A stretch of 58,970 nucleotides of DNA from an uncultured Agathobacter sp. (GTDB taxonomy: Bacteria; Bacillota; Clostridia; Lachnospirales; Lachnospiraceae). Positions 34,713 to 42,944 of this stretch are shown here, in pieces. Under the pieces are notes generated by a model. The model was not told the DNA's origin. It ran no database searches and worked only from the letters and a program-made list of their open reading frames with translations. The DNA is taken from the NCBI GenBank assembly GCA_934365945.1, contig CAKRNE010000014.1, positions 1 to 58,970 of the forward strand, in the 5' to 3' direction. Numbering within the stretch: position 1 is the first letter of the stretch; every line of letters starts with the position of its first letter. The position numbers and the translations under genes are program-made.

Positions 34713-36362
34713 ATGGCAAAAAAGATTGTAAGAGTTGTTGGACATAAAAATCCAGACACAGATTCTATTTGTGCGGCAATAGCATATGCAAACCTTAAAT
34801 CACAGATAGATGATACAATGGAATATATACCAATGAGAGCGGGCAGTGTCAGTGCGGAGACAGCATTTGTGCTGGATTATTTCAAGGCTGATACACCTGC
34901 GCTTTTGAAGGATGTTGGAACACAGATAAAGGATATACATATCAGAAGGACTGAGGGCGTCAGCAGCAATTTGTCCATGAAAAAAGCATGGGAGATGATG
35001 AAAATACTTAATGTAGTCACTCTTCCGGTTGTAAATAAGAGGGACAAGCTTGAGGGTCTAATTGTGACAAGTGATATCGCAAAGTCGTATATGGATGTAT
35101 ATGACAACACTATTCTGGCAGAGGCGAGGACTCAGTACAGGAATATCATAGAGACCTTGGATGGCAAGATAGTGGCCGGTAATGAGCATGGCTATTTCGT
35201 AAAGGGTAAGGTCGTAGTGGGAGCCGGCACACCTGACACCTTAAAGAGTGATGTGGCGGAGGATGATCTGGTCATCATCTCAGACCGCGAGGAGTCACAG
35301 CTTATCTGTATTGAGGCAAACTGCAGTTGTATCATCGTGACTAACGGCTTTGATATATCAAAGGAAGTTATAAATGCTGCAAATGCAAAGGATGTGGTGG
35401 TAATAAGCACACCTTATGATATTTTTACGGCAGCACGTCTTATAAATCAGAGCATGCCAATTAAGTCATTTATGACAAAGGAGAATCTCATTCATTTTGA
35501 TTTGGATGATTATGTGGATGATGTACGTGATACCGTTTCAAAAATCCGTCACAGGGATTTCCCGATACTTGATGAGAATCAGAATTACGTTGGAATGTTC
35601 TCACGTAGAAATTTGATGAACGCAAGGAAAAAACAGGTGATACTTGTGGATCACAATGAGACCTCGCAGGCAGTGGCCAATATTGAGGAAGCTGAGATTC
35701 TTGAGATAATTGATCACCACAGAATTGGTTCTCTTGAGACAATCGGACCTGTATATTTCAGAAACCAGCCGCTTGGATGTACCGGTACCATAATCTATCA
35801 GATGTATATGGAAAAGGGAGTGGTGGTTACTCAACAGATGGCGGGACTTATGTGCGCAGCAATACTCTCTGACACACTGGTATTCCGTTCACCTACATGT
35901 ACCCCGGTTGACAAATCTACAGCGCTTATACTTGCAGAGATTGCGCAGATAGATGTGGATGAGTTTGCCCAGAAAATGTTTGAGGCCGGAAGTAACTTTG
36001 CAAACAAGACAGAAGAAGAAATATTAAATCAGGATTTTAAAATCTTCCATTCAGGAGATTACACCTTTGGAGTGTCACAGATTTCTGCACTTTCCAGGAC
36101 AGAGCTGGATAAGGTACAGGCGAGAGTGGTGCCTCTGCTTGACAAGATGCAGGTGGAAAAACAGCTTGATATGCTCTTCGTTATGCTCACTGATATACTT
36201 AATGAGTCTACATATCTCATATACAGTGGTGCAGAGGCAGCGTCAATAGCAGCTTCGGCATACAATCAGCCACAGAGTAAGGATGGGATTATGCTTAAGG
36301 GTGTGGTATCCCGCAAGAAGCAGCTCATACCTGAGCTTATAAATGTGATTAACGAGAGATAA
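34713..36362 (+). CDS. ppaC: Family II manganese-dependent inorganic pyrophosphatase with CBS/DRTGG insert
   Basis: A 549-residue DHH-family pyrophosphatase that hydrolyses PPi. The N-terminal catalytic motifs are VVGHKNPDTDSICAAIAY and the DHH motif at D334-H336 (IIDHHRIG). Between them lie two CBS domains flanking a DRTGG-type region (about 65-300), the arrangement known to bind adenine nucleotides and regulate activity. The C-terminal DHHA2 domain ends the protein (GVVSRKKQLIP). The length fits this regulated subclass, as opposed to about 310 residues for the plain enzyme. The ATG follows AGAGAGGA. A bidirectional terminator follows. Confidence 0.92.
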   Translation: MAKKIVRVVGHKNPDTDSICAAIAYANLKSQIDDTMEYIPMRAGSVSAETAFVLDYFKADTPALLKDVGTQIKDIHIRRTEGVSSNLSMKKAWEMMKILNVVTLPVVNKRDKLEGLIVTSDIAKSYMDVYDNTILAEARTQYRNIIETLDGKIVAGNEHGYFVKGKVVVGAGTPDTLKSDVAEDDLVIISDREESQLICIEANCSCIIVTNGFDISKEVINAANAKDVVVISTPYDIFTAARLINQSMPIKSFMTKENLIHFDLDDYVDDVRDTVSKIRHRDFPILDENQNYVGMFSRRNLMNARKKQVILVDHNETSQAVANIEEAEILEIIDHHRIGSLETIGPVYFRNQPLGCTGTIIYQMYMEKGVVVTQQMAGLMCAAILSDTLVFRSPTCTPVDKSTALILAEIAQIDVDEFAQKMFEAGSNFANKTEEEILNQDFKIFHSGDYTFGVSQISALSRTELDKVQARVVPLLDKMQVEKQLDMLFVMLTDILNESTYLIYSGAEAASIAASAYNQPQSKDGIMLKGVVSRKKQLIPELINVINER

Positions 36363-36378
36363 TAACTATAGGCAAATG

Positions 36379-36418
36379 AAATAAAAGCTTCCGGTTGTAT
36401 ACCGTGAAGCTTTTATTT
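36379..36418. terminator. Bidirectional terminator between ppaC and the AraC regulator
   Basis: AAATAAAAGCTTC pairs with GAAGCTTTTATTT around an inner CGG/CCG. It overlaps the last codons of the minus-strand AraC gene. Confidence 0.85.
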
Positions 36419-37249
36419 ATGTGTAGGTGTAGAGTTGAATTGCTTGCGGTATGCACGGATAAATGATGAATAGCTTCCAAATCCACAGGCATCGCAGGCA
36501 GAAGACACACTGCATCCGTCACGAATCATATCGCGTGCGAGAAGCAGGCGCTTTGTTGTGATATAAGAGCCTATGGTGCAGCCGGTTTCTTCCTTGAAGG
36601 TGTGCATCAGGTGATACCTGCTCACATAGAATTTATCTGCGAGTTCATCAATACTTATGTGATTTGTTAAATTCTTATTTAAGAAATCTAAAATCTCTAC
36701 AATTTTTTTGTTTGAGGAAAATGTGTTAATATACTCGATGCCACCATGCAGGGTGATACGATTGAGCTGTATCAGAAACTCTAAAAACAGGAGCTTTTGG
36801 TACAGCTCATTTGCATATTCATTGGTTTCTTTAAGCGTAGAGTCGAGTCCTTTGATTGTATCAGCCAGGCGGCTGTCCTTAGTCGCAGCGAGTCTTAGCA
36901 CATGTGACTGGTTGGCATAGGCCTGCTTGAAACAGCATGCAAGGTCATAGCCCTTACTCACATAATCGTCAATAAGCTGCTGGGAAACATATATAATGAT
37001 TCTCTCATAAATTGAATCATCATTTAATATTGGTTTATGTACCTCGCCGGCATTGACAAGCACGATATCATTTTCTTTAAGGTCATAGCTTCGTCCCTCA
37101 ATGCAGTAGGATACATTGCCACGCAGATGAATCAGAATTTTGTGGAAATCATGATAGTGGAAATCTATATTCAGCTTGTGCTCGTCTTTTAGATGAAATA
37201 TTTTAAAGGGCTCCGTCAGGTAGCCTGTTTTTGCATAATTTGAATCCAT
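36413..37249 (-). CDS. AraC-family transcriptional regulator
   Basis: A 278-residue regulator. The N-terminal half is a cupin-type ligand-binding domain (DFHYHDFHKILIHLRGNVSYCIEG, then DIVLVNAGEVHKPI). The C-terminal 100 residues hold two helix-turn-helix motifs (ISIDELADKFYVSRYHLMHTFKEETG and SVSSACDACGFGSYSSFIRAYRKQF). The open frame extends upstream into hydrophobic, AT-rich sequence, but ATG 37249 with AAAGGAGC before it gives the normal N terminus. It is divergent from dapF with about 220 bases between the starts. The effector is unknown; a sugar is common in this family. Confidence 0.88.
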   Translation of the reverse strand: MDSNYAKTGYLTEPFKIFHLKDEHKLNIDFHYHDFHKILIHLRGNVSYCIEGRSYDLKENDIVLVNAGEVHKPILNDDSIYERIIIYVSQQLIDDYVSKGYDLACCFKQAYANQSHVLRLAATKDSRLADTIKGLDSTLKETNEYANELYQKLLFLEFLIQLNRITLHGGIEYINTFSSNKKIVEILDFLNKNLTNHISIDELADKFYVSRYHLMHTFKEETGCTIGSYITTKRLLLARDMIRDGCSVSSACDACGFGSYSSFIRAYRKQFNSTPTHK

Positions 37250-37408
37250 ACTATGCTCCTTTGATAATAAGATGTTAATATTTACAAATTTGAATGATAA
37301 ACAGAGATTAATCTGTATTCCATTAATCTGTATTAAGCATAATCTATAACAGCACAAAACGCAATATAAAACGCACAAAATGCTATAGAAAAACCGGAAA
37401 GTGCGCTG

Positions 37409-37438
37409 TATAATATAATAAACGTAGCTATTCAGAAC
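37409..37438 (+). promoter_or_regulatory. dapF -10 element and GCTATTCAGAAC motif
   Basis: TATAAT (37409-37414) is followed at the expected transcription start by GTAGCTATTCAGAAC (37424-37438), a sequence also found at 368 and 51407. The -35 is weak. Confidence 0.5.
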
Positions 37439-37469
37439 AATATAAAAAACCAATAACGAGGTGACCACT

Positions 37470-38327
37470 ATGAAATTTACAAAAATGCACGGCTGTGGAA
37501 ATGATTATGTATATGTAAACCTGTTTGAAGAAAAGCTAGATGACCCGGCAAGGGTGTCAATATATGTCAGTGACAGACACTTTGGAATAGGCTCAGACGG
37601 ACTCATCACAATAGGTCCGTCCGACAAGGCTGATTTTAGAATGAGAATATATAATGCAGATGGCTCAGAAGCTGAGATGTGCGGAAACGGCATACGCTGC
37701 GTGGCAAAATATGTGTATGACCATAAGCTTACTGACAAGACGCAGATATCGGTTCAGACAGGCGCCGGCATCAAATATCTCACACTATATGTGGAGGATG
37801 GAAAGGTATCACAGGTGCGCGTGGATATGGGTGAGCCTATTCTGACACCGGGGGATATTCCGGTGGTGAAGGCAGACGGAAGTGCTTATGATGATGAATA
37901 CAGGGTGATAGATGAGCCGATTTCTGTGGGCGAAAGAAAATGGCGCATGACCTGTGTTTCAATGGGAAATCCTCACGCAGTAGTGTTTGTCGATGATGTG
38001 GCAGGCTTTGAACTTGAGAAATATGGTCCGCTTTTTGAAAATCATAAGATGTTTCCAAAGCGCACCAACACGGAGTTTGTAGAGATACTTTCAAGGAATG
38101 AGGCAAAAATGCGAGTATGGGAGAGGGGAAGTGCAGAGACATGGGCCTGCGGTACAGGAACCTGTGCGACAGTCATGGCATGCATACTCAACAAAAAGAC
38201 CGAAAACAAGGTGCTCGTGCATCTAAGAGGCGGAGATCTGACTATTGAGTATATACCTGAAACCAATCATGTGTTTATGACGGGCCCTGCTACAGAGGTG
38301 TTCTCGGGAGAGATTGATATCAGATAG
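37470..38327 (+). CDS. dapF: Diaminopimelate epimerase
   Basis: A cofactor-free epimerase of 285 residues that converts LL-DAP to meso-DAP. The two catalytic cysteines lie in EMCGNGIRCVAKY and WACGTGTCATVMA, and the N terminus has KMHGCGNDYVYVN. A GTG at 37461 is in frame, but GAGGTGA lies six to seven bases before ATG 37470. The last five codons are part of a tandem 15-bp duplication that runs through the stop codon. It heads the cluster dapF-murE-dapA. Confidence 0.95.
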   Translation: MKFTKMHGCGNDYVYVNLFEEKLDDPARVSIYVSDRHFGIGSDGLITIGPSDKADFRMRIYNADGSEAEMCGNGIRCVAKYVYDHKLTDKTQISVQTGAGIKYLTLYVEDGKVSQVRVDMGEPILTPGDIPVVKADGSAYDDEYRVIDEPISVGERKWRMTCVSMGNPHAVVFVDDVAGFELEKYGPLFENHKMFPKRTNTEFVEILSRNEAKMRVWERGSAETWACGTGTCATVMACILNKKTENKVLVHLRGGDLTIEYIPETNHVFMTGPATEVFSGEIDIR

Positions 38328-38340
38328 ATTGATATAAGAC
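38311..38340 (+). repeat. 15-bp tandem duplication across the dapF stop codon
   Basis: AGATTGATATCAGAT (38311-38325) is followed directly by AGATTGATATAAGAC (38326-38340), 13 of 15 bases alike. The stop TAG spans the junction. A second repeat pair, AAAATATAATA, lies at 38364-38374 and 38378-38388 before murE. Confidence 0.8.
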
Positions 38341-38408
38341 TCTTTAAGAAACAAAATCAACAGAAAATATAATACCAAAAATATAATAAAAATATTGGAG
38401 AAAAGAAA

Positions 38409-39881
38409 ATGAAGCTTGAAAAATTACTTGAAAGAATTGATTATAAAGTATTAGCAGGAAGCACAGATATAGAGATTTCCACACTCGTGTACGATTCGCG
38501 TAAGGTGGAGAAGGCATCTGTATTTGTGTGCATATCCGGAGCTGTGTCAGATGCGCATGATTTCATCCCTGATGTGGTGAAAAAAGGTGCAGCCGCTGTG
38601 GTTGTCGAAAAAGATGTGACTCCTATCGACGGGGTGACATATATTAAGGTAGATGATACAAGGCTTGCACTTGCATGCATGTCAGCAGCCTATTTTGATT
38701 ATCCGGCTGAGAAAATCAAGACTATCGGTATTACAGGTACAAAGGGTAAGACCACAACCACATATATGGTAAAGTCTATTCTTGAGTCAGCCGGCATAAA
38801 GACGGGACTTATCGGTACAATAGAGTCCATCTGCGGTGACAGGAAAATCCCATCAGCAAATACCACACCTGAGTCATACAGAGTCCAGGAGCTGTTTAAG
38901 GAGATGGTGGATGAAGGACTTGATGCGGTCGTTATGGAGGTGTCATCGCAGGCACTCATGCTTCACAGAGTATCGGGCTTTACCTTTGATATCGGTGTAT
39001 TTACAAACCTTGAGCCGGACCATATCGGAGAGCATGAGCACAAGGATTTCGCAGATTACATGCATTGCAAGAGCCTTTTGTTCAGACAGTGTAAGCTTGG
39101 TATCTTTAACGGTGATGATGAGCACTTAGAGGGTATTATGAAGGGACACACATGTCAGGTGGAGACCTATGGCTACAGGTCCACAAACAATCTGGTAGCA
39201 GAAAATGTCGAGCTTAAAAAGGAGCATGGAGCACTCGGTGTGAAATACCATGTATCAGGACTTCTCGATTTTGATGTGGAGGTCAATGTGCCGGGCAAAT
39301 TCTCAGTGTACAATTCACTCACAGCCATTGCCATCTGCCATCATTTTAATGTAGATAAAAAGGCAATCGAGGAGGCTCTTCATCATGTGAGCGTAAAGGG
39401 CAGAATAGAGATTGTTCCTGTAACAAAGAGATATACACTTATGATTGATTATGCGCACAATGCAATGGCGCTTGAGAGCCTTCTGACCTCGCTTAAGGAG
39501 TATGAGCCGGGCAGACTTGTATGCCTGTTTGGCTGTGGCGGAAACAGGGCAAAGTCACGCCGTTATGAGATGGGAGAGGTATCATCTAAGCTTGCAGATC
39601 TGACTGTTGTCACATCAGATAATCCAAGAGATGAGGAGCCTATGGACATCATCAATGATATTTTACAGGGAGTACACAAGGCTGACGGAGAGTATGTGAC
39701 AATTCCTGACCGTAAGGAGGCTATCAGATACTGCATGGAGAATGCAAAGGATGGCGATATCATAGTGCTTGCAGGAAAGGGCCACGAGGATTATCAGGAG
39801 ATAAAAGGTGTGAAGCATCACATGGATGAGAGAGAATTAATTGCTGATATAATAAAAGAAAATCCTGATATCAGGCTCTAA
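38409..39881 (+). CDS. murE: UDP-MurNAc-tripeptide synthetase, meso-DAP adding
   Basis: A Mur ligase of 490 residues that adds the third residue to UDP-MurNAc-L-Ala-D-Glu using ATP. It has ITGTKGKTTTTYMVKSIL (P-loop), MEVSSQALMLHRV, TNLEPDHIGEHEH and MIDYAHNAMALESLL. The specificity loop reads DNPR at 404-407 (SDNPRDEEP), the motif associated with meso-DAP and not lysine. This agrees with dapF and dapA beside it and with lysA at 14216. The stop overlaps the first unit of the repeat array before dapA. Confidence 0.93.
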   Translation: MKLEKLLERIDYKVLAGSTDIEISTLVYDSRKVEKASVFVCISGAVSDAHDFIPDVVKKGAAAVVVEKDVTPIDGVTYIKVDDTRLALACMSAAYFDYPAEKIKTIGITGTKGKTTTTYMVKSILESAGIKTGLIGTIESICGDRKIPSANTTPESYRVQELFKEMVDEGLDAVVMEVSSQALMLHRVSGFTFDIGVFTNLEPDHIGEHEHKDFADYMHCKSLLFRQCKLGIFNGDDEHLEGIMKGHTCQVETYGYRSTNNLVAENVELKKEHGALGVKYHVSGLLDFDVEVNVPGKFSVYNSLTAIAICHHFNVDKKAIEEALHHVSVKGRIEIVPVTKRYTLMIDYAHNAMALESLLTSLKEYEPGRLVCLFGCGGNRAKSRRYEMGEVSSKLADLTVVTSDNPRDEEPMDIINDILQGVHKADGEYVTIPDRKEAIRYCMENAKDGDIIVLAGKGHEDYQEIKGVKHHMDERELIADIIKENPDIRL

Positions 39882-39967
39882 TGTTTTAGTATAGGTTAAA
39901 TAGTTTAGTATAAAATATTTCAGTATTAAATAGCTCAGTGTAATAGTTCAGTGTAATGGTTCAGTAC
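39880..39967 (+). repeat. Six-copy 13-bp repeat array between murE and dapA
   Basis: Units of consensus AATRGTTYAGTRT start at 39880, 39899, 39914, 39929, 39942 and 39955. The last three abut exactly and the first three have 2-6 base spacers. The first unit overlaps the murE stop codon. The array ends 25 bases before the dapA start and is copied into the murE-dapA mRNA. Confidence 0.85.
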
Positions 39968-39991
39968 AAATAGTGTATTTGGGAGGTATAT

Positions 39992-40876
39992 ATGTCTCTG
40001 TTTAAGGGCGCCGGAGTAGCGCTAATTACTCCTTTCAATGAGGATAACAGTGTAAACTATGAAATGCTTAAGATGCTGGTGAAAAGGCAGATAGACGGTG
40101 GCACTGATGCAATTATTGTGTGTGGCACCACGGGTGAGCCTGCCACCATGACAGAGGAAGAAAAGATTTCGGTAATAAAATGTGTGGTCGATGAGACCGC
40201 CGGACGGATTCCTGTAATAGCGGGAACAGGTGCCAACTGCACACAAAATGTGATAGATTTCTCACAGAAGGCAGAAAAGCTTGGTGTAGACGGTCTGCTC
40301 GTTGTCACTCCTTACTATAATAAAGCCACACAGAATGGTCTTTATGCTCATTATGCAGCGATAGCAGGCTCGGTTGGGCTTCCAATCATCATGTATAACG
40401 TACCTTCGCGCACGGGCTGCAATATACTGCCGCAGACTGCTGCAAGGCTTGGCAGGGATTTCGACAATATCGTGGGAATCAAGGAAGCAAGTGGCAATAT
40501 ATCGCAGGTTGCAAGGCTTAAAAAGCTGGCAGGAGATGACCTTGATATCTATTCCGGGAATGATGACCAGGTCATTCCAATACTCTCACTCGGTGGAATC
40601 GGTGTGATATCAGTGCTGTCTAATGTAATGCCGACTGCGGTGCATGATATGGTAATGGAATACCTTGATGGAAATATTAAATCAGCACTTGATATCCAGC
40701 TTAAATACCTGGATTTAATAGAAGCACTGTTTTGCGAGGTGAATCCGATTCCGGTAAAGGCTGCTATGAAGCTTTTGGGATATGATGTGGGAGGACTTCG
40801 TCTGCCACTCACTGAGCTTGAAGCTGCAAACCGGTCAAGGCTTAAAGAAAGTCTGGAAAAACTAAAGGAAAATTAG
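39992..40876 (+). CDS. dapA: 4-hydroxy-tetrahydrodipicolinate synthase
   Basis: The first committed enzyme of the DAP/lysine branch, condensing pyruvate with aspartate semialdehyde. It is a TIM barrel of 294 residues with CGTTGEPATM, the catalytic tyrosine in TPYYNKATQNG, YNVPSRTGCNI and the Schiff-base lysine K164 in VGIKEASGN. The ATG follows GGGAGG. It is in line with dapF and murE, so precursor synthesis and its use in the wall are co-located. Confidence 0.95.
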   Translation: MSLFKGAGVALITPFNEDNSVNYEMLKMLVKRQIDGGTDAIIVCGTTGEPATMTEEEKISVIKCVVDETAGRIPVIAGTGANCTQNVIDFSQKAEKLGVDGLLVVTPYYNKATQNGLYAHYAAIAGSVGLPIIMYNVPSRTGCNILPQTAARLGRDFDNIVGIKEASGNISQVARLKKLAGDDLDIYSGNDDQVIPILSLGGIGVISVLSNVMPTAVHDMVMEYLDGNIKSALDIQLKYLDLIEALFCEVNPIPVKAAMKLLGYDVGGLRLPLTELEAANRSRLKESLEKLKEN

Positions 40877-40891
40877 TGGATATAAAAGGGT

Positions 40892-40924
40892 ATTAAAGGA
40901 TAATTAAAGAAAAATTAAAGAATA
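40892..40924 (+). repeat. Three 11-bp tandem repeats after dapA
   Basis: ATTAAAGGATA, ATTAAAGAAAA and ATTAAAGAATA are adjacent (40892-40924), followed by a partial AATTAAC. They fill most of the gap before the flavin reductase gene and include the only visible ribosome-binding-like purines. Confidence 0.7.
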
Positions 40925-40933
40925 AATTAACAT

Positions 40934-41503
40934 ATGGGAAAACAAAATTGGAAGCCGGGAAATATGCTAAACCCGGTGCCGGCTGTGATGGTAAGTGTCA
41001 CTGACAAGGCCGGAAATAACAATATAATAACAGTGGCATGGGCGGGGACGGTGTGCACCAATCCGCCTATGCTTTCAATATCTGTAAGGCCGGAGCGCTT
41101 TTCTTATAACATGATTAAAGAAACCGGAGAGTTTGTGGTGAATCTGACCACAGAGGAGCTGCTTAGAGCCTGCGACTACTGCGGAGTGAAGAGCGGCAGG
41201 GATGTGGACAAATTTAAAGAGCTGCACCTGACACCGCTTGCGATGCAGCATGTGTCAGCAGTCGGAATATCAGAAAGCCCGGTAAATATTGAGTGCAGGG
41301 TAAGAAAGAGTGAGGAGCTCGGAAGCCATACAATGTTTATAGCAGATGTTGTCGGTGTGACAGTGGACGATAAATACATGGACGAGACCGGGAAGTTTCA
41401 TATCAATGATACCGGTCTTGTGATGTACTCACACGGAGAGTATTTTGGCTTCGGAGATAAGCTCGGCAGCTTTGGCTACTCTGTAAGAAAAACAAAAAAA
41501 TAA
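40934..41503 (+). CDS. Flavin reductase-like FMN-binding split-barrel protein
   Basis: A 189-residue protein of the flavin reductase / FMN-binding split-barrel family. Landmarks are NPVPAVMVSVTD, NIITVAWAGTVCTNPPMLSISVRPERFSYNMI and EFVVNLTTEELLRACDYCG. Such proteins bind FMN and either reduce free flavin or act as small flavoproteins; several are found in anaerobes with unknown partners. Only a weak ribosome-binding site is present, inside a repeat array. It converges on the DUF4364 gene with one base between the ends. Confidence 0.85.
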   Translation: MGKQNWKPGNMLNPVPAVMVSVTDKAGNNNIITVAWAGTVCTNPPMLSISVRPERFSYNMIKETGEFVVNLTTEELLRACDYCGVKSGRDVDKFKELHLTPLAMQHVSAVGISESPVNIECRVRKSEELGSHTMFIADVVGVTVDDKYMDETGKFHINDTGLVMYSHGEYFGFGDKLGSFGYSVRKTKK

Positions 41504-41504
41504 T

Positions 41505-42020
41505 TTATCGAAGCAGCATATCCATGAGGTATGCGTACACATCCTCGTTCTGATTCTTCCAGTTGCTGCATATGGCCTCAGCCTGCTCCTTTGTGCCGAC
41601 TGAGAGAGTCAGGTCGATGATAGTTGTGCTCTCAGAGCGCACCTGACAGCGTACCGCATACTTGTGGTCGGTTGTCCTGTAATAGTCGGCAAGAATAGAG
41701 TTTTCCTGTCTGAACTCGAGCTTGTTGTCGGTAAAGAAGCTCTTTACATCAGACTCGATACCATCTGTAATCTTGTCCTTGAAGAAACCAAGCGTCTCTT
41801 TTCCGGCGGCAGTCAGAGTGTACTGCGTATTGGAATGAGTAGATTCAAAATTAATTAAATCAGCATTTACTAAATCACCGATGACCTCCTGTACACGGAA
41901 GTAGTCGGTGTATTCTTTTTCCAAAAAGAAATTGGAAATCTGGGTGTTTGACAGCGGAAAGCCCGCCTTGTCGAGCATGTATAAAATTGTCAGCTTATAT
42001 ATGGTAAATGGCTCTGCCAT
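41505..42020 (-). CDS. DUF4364 family protein (winged-helix-like)
   Basis: A 171-residue protein of the DUF4364 family, common in Clostridia. The N-terminal 75 residues look like a winged helix (FTIYKLTILYMLDKAGFPLSNTQISNFFLEKEY), so a DNA-binding role is plausible. The C-terminal half is beta-rich. The ATG has AGGAGG upstream, 12 bases after the radical SAM gene's stop, so it is the last gene of a three-gene minus-strand unit with malic enzyme. Function unknown. Confidence 0.82.
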   Translation of the reverse strand: MAEPFTIYKLTILYMLDKAGFPLSNTQISNFFLEKEYTDYFRVQEVIGDLVNADLINFESTHSNTQYTLTAAGKETLGFFKDKITDGIESDVKSFFTDNKLEFRQENSILADYYRTTDHKYAVRCQVRSESTTIIDLTLSVGTKEQAEAICSNWKNQNEDVYAYLMDMLLR

Positions 42021-42031
42021 GATTTCCTCCT

Positions 42032-42940
42032 TTAAAACAAGTTTAATCGTCCCTGATATGTGTCCCTGACTTCAAATCTTTTATTGATTGTGTTTAGAAC
42101 CCGTTTTTTATCTGTGCTCCAAAGAGGGGCAACAAGTAAAGAGCGTGGTCCGTCACCGGTCATGCGATGGATAACCATATCCTTGGGCAGTCTTTCTATA
42201 CAGTCTACCACAAAGTCACAGTAATCATCCAGCGTAAAAAGCTCAAATGGCTGTTGAATATACATATCAGCCAGTGGTGTGCCCTTTAGCACATGAAGCA
42301 GCTGCAGCTTAACCCCGAAAATACCGCTTTTGGCAACAAAATCAACGGATTCAAGCATCATTTCCCGTGTCTCATGTGGAAGCCCCAGTATGAGATGTGC
42401 AATGACCTTGATCCCACGGCGTTTAAGCTCATCAGTCACAGCTATGAAATCATCAACGCAGGTATGGGTGTTCATGGCATCAAGAGTAGATTGATGGATG
42501 GTCTGAAGACCCAGCTCTACCCAGACCGGCTTTATGCGGTTTAATTCTGAGAGCAGATCATATATTTCAGCAGAAAAACAGTCGGTTCTTGTACCGATGG
42601 ACAGTACAGCGATGGATGGATCTTCTATTGCTTCATAAAATATGCGCCGTAAGTAATCTACGGGCGCATATGTGTTGGTAAAAGCCTGAAAATATGCGAT
42701 GAAATGCTCACAGCGGCTCTTTGAAGCCACTTTTTCTTTGGCGACAGAAAGCTGCTCCTTTATAGAAAGGCTGCGGTCTGCCGCAAAATCACCGGAGCCA
42801 CCGGCGCTGCAGTACAGGCATCCAAGCGATGAGAGAAAGCCGTCACGGTTTGGACAGGTCATGCCTCCATCTAAAGAGAGCTTGTAGAGCTTTTCACCGA
42901 AGGTATCACGGCAGTAGCTGTTGAGTGAATAGTATCTCAT
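42032..42940 (-). CDS. Radical SAM protein, TIGR01212/YhcC type
   Basis: A 302-residue radical SAM protein. The cluster cysteines are C29, C41 and C44 (CPNRDG...CLYC), the wide first spacing typical of the YhcC/TIGR01212 group, not the standard CxxxCxxC. Further landmarks are VLSIGTRTDCF, VWVELGLQT and VIAHLILGLPHET, as in Elp3/MiaB-like enzymes. The substrate is not established; tRNA or a metabolite is possible. The start is 4 bases after the malic enzyme stop and lacks a strong ribosome-binding site, suggesting coupling. Confidence 0.87.
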   Translation of the reverse strand: MRYYSLNSYCRDTFGEKLYKLSLDGGMTCPNRDGFLSSLGCLYCSAGGSGDFAADRSLSIKEQLSVAKEKVASKSRCEHFIAYFQAFTNTYAPVDYLRRIFYEAIEDPSIAVLSIGTRTDCFSAEIYDLLSELNRIKPVWVELGLQTIHQSTLDAMNTHTCVDDFIAVTDELKRRGIKVIAHLILGLPHETREMMLESVDFVAKSGIFGVKLQLLHVLKGTPLADMYIQQPFELFTLDDYCDFVVDCIERLPKDMVIHRMTGDGPRSLLVAPLWSTDKKRVLNTINKRFEVRDTYQGRLNLF

Positions 42941-42944
42941 TAGA

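Noticed and set aside
37250..37468. Longer AraC regulator starting at 37468
   Set aside because: The extra 73 residues are hydrophobic, AT-driven sequence that overlaps the dapF promoter; ATG 37249 has a good ribosome-binding site.
39880..39967. CRISPR array
   Set aside because: Units of 13 bp with spacers of 0-6 bp and no cas genes; it is a simple tandem repeat.
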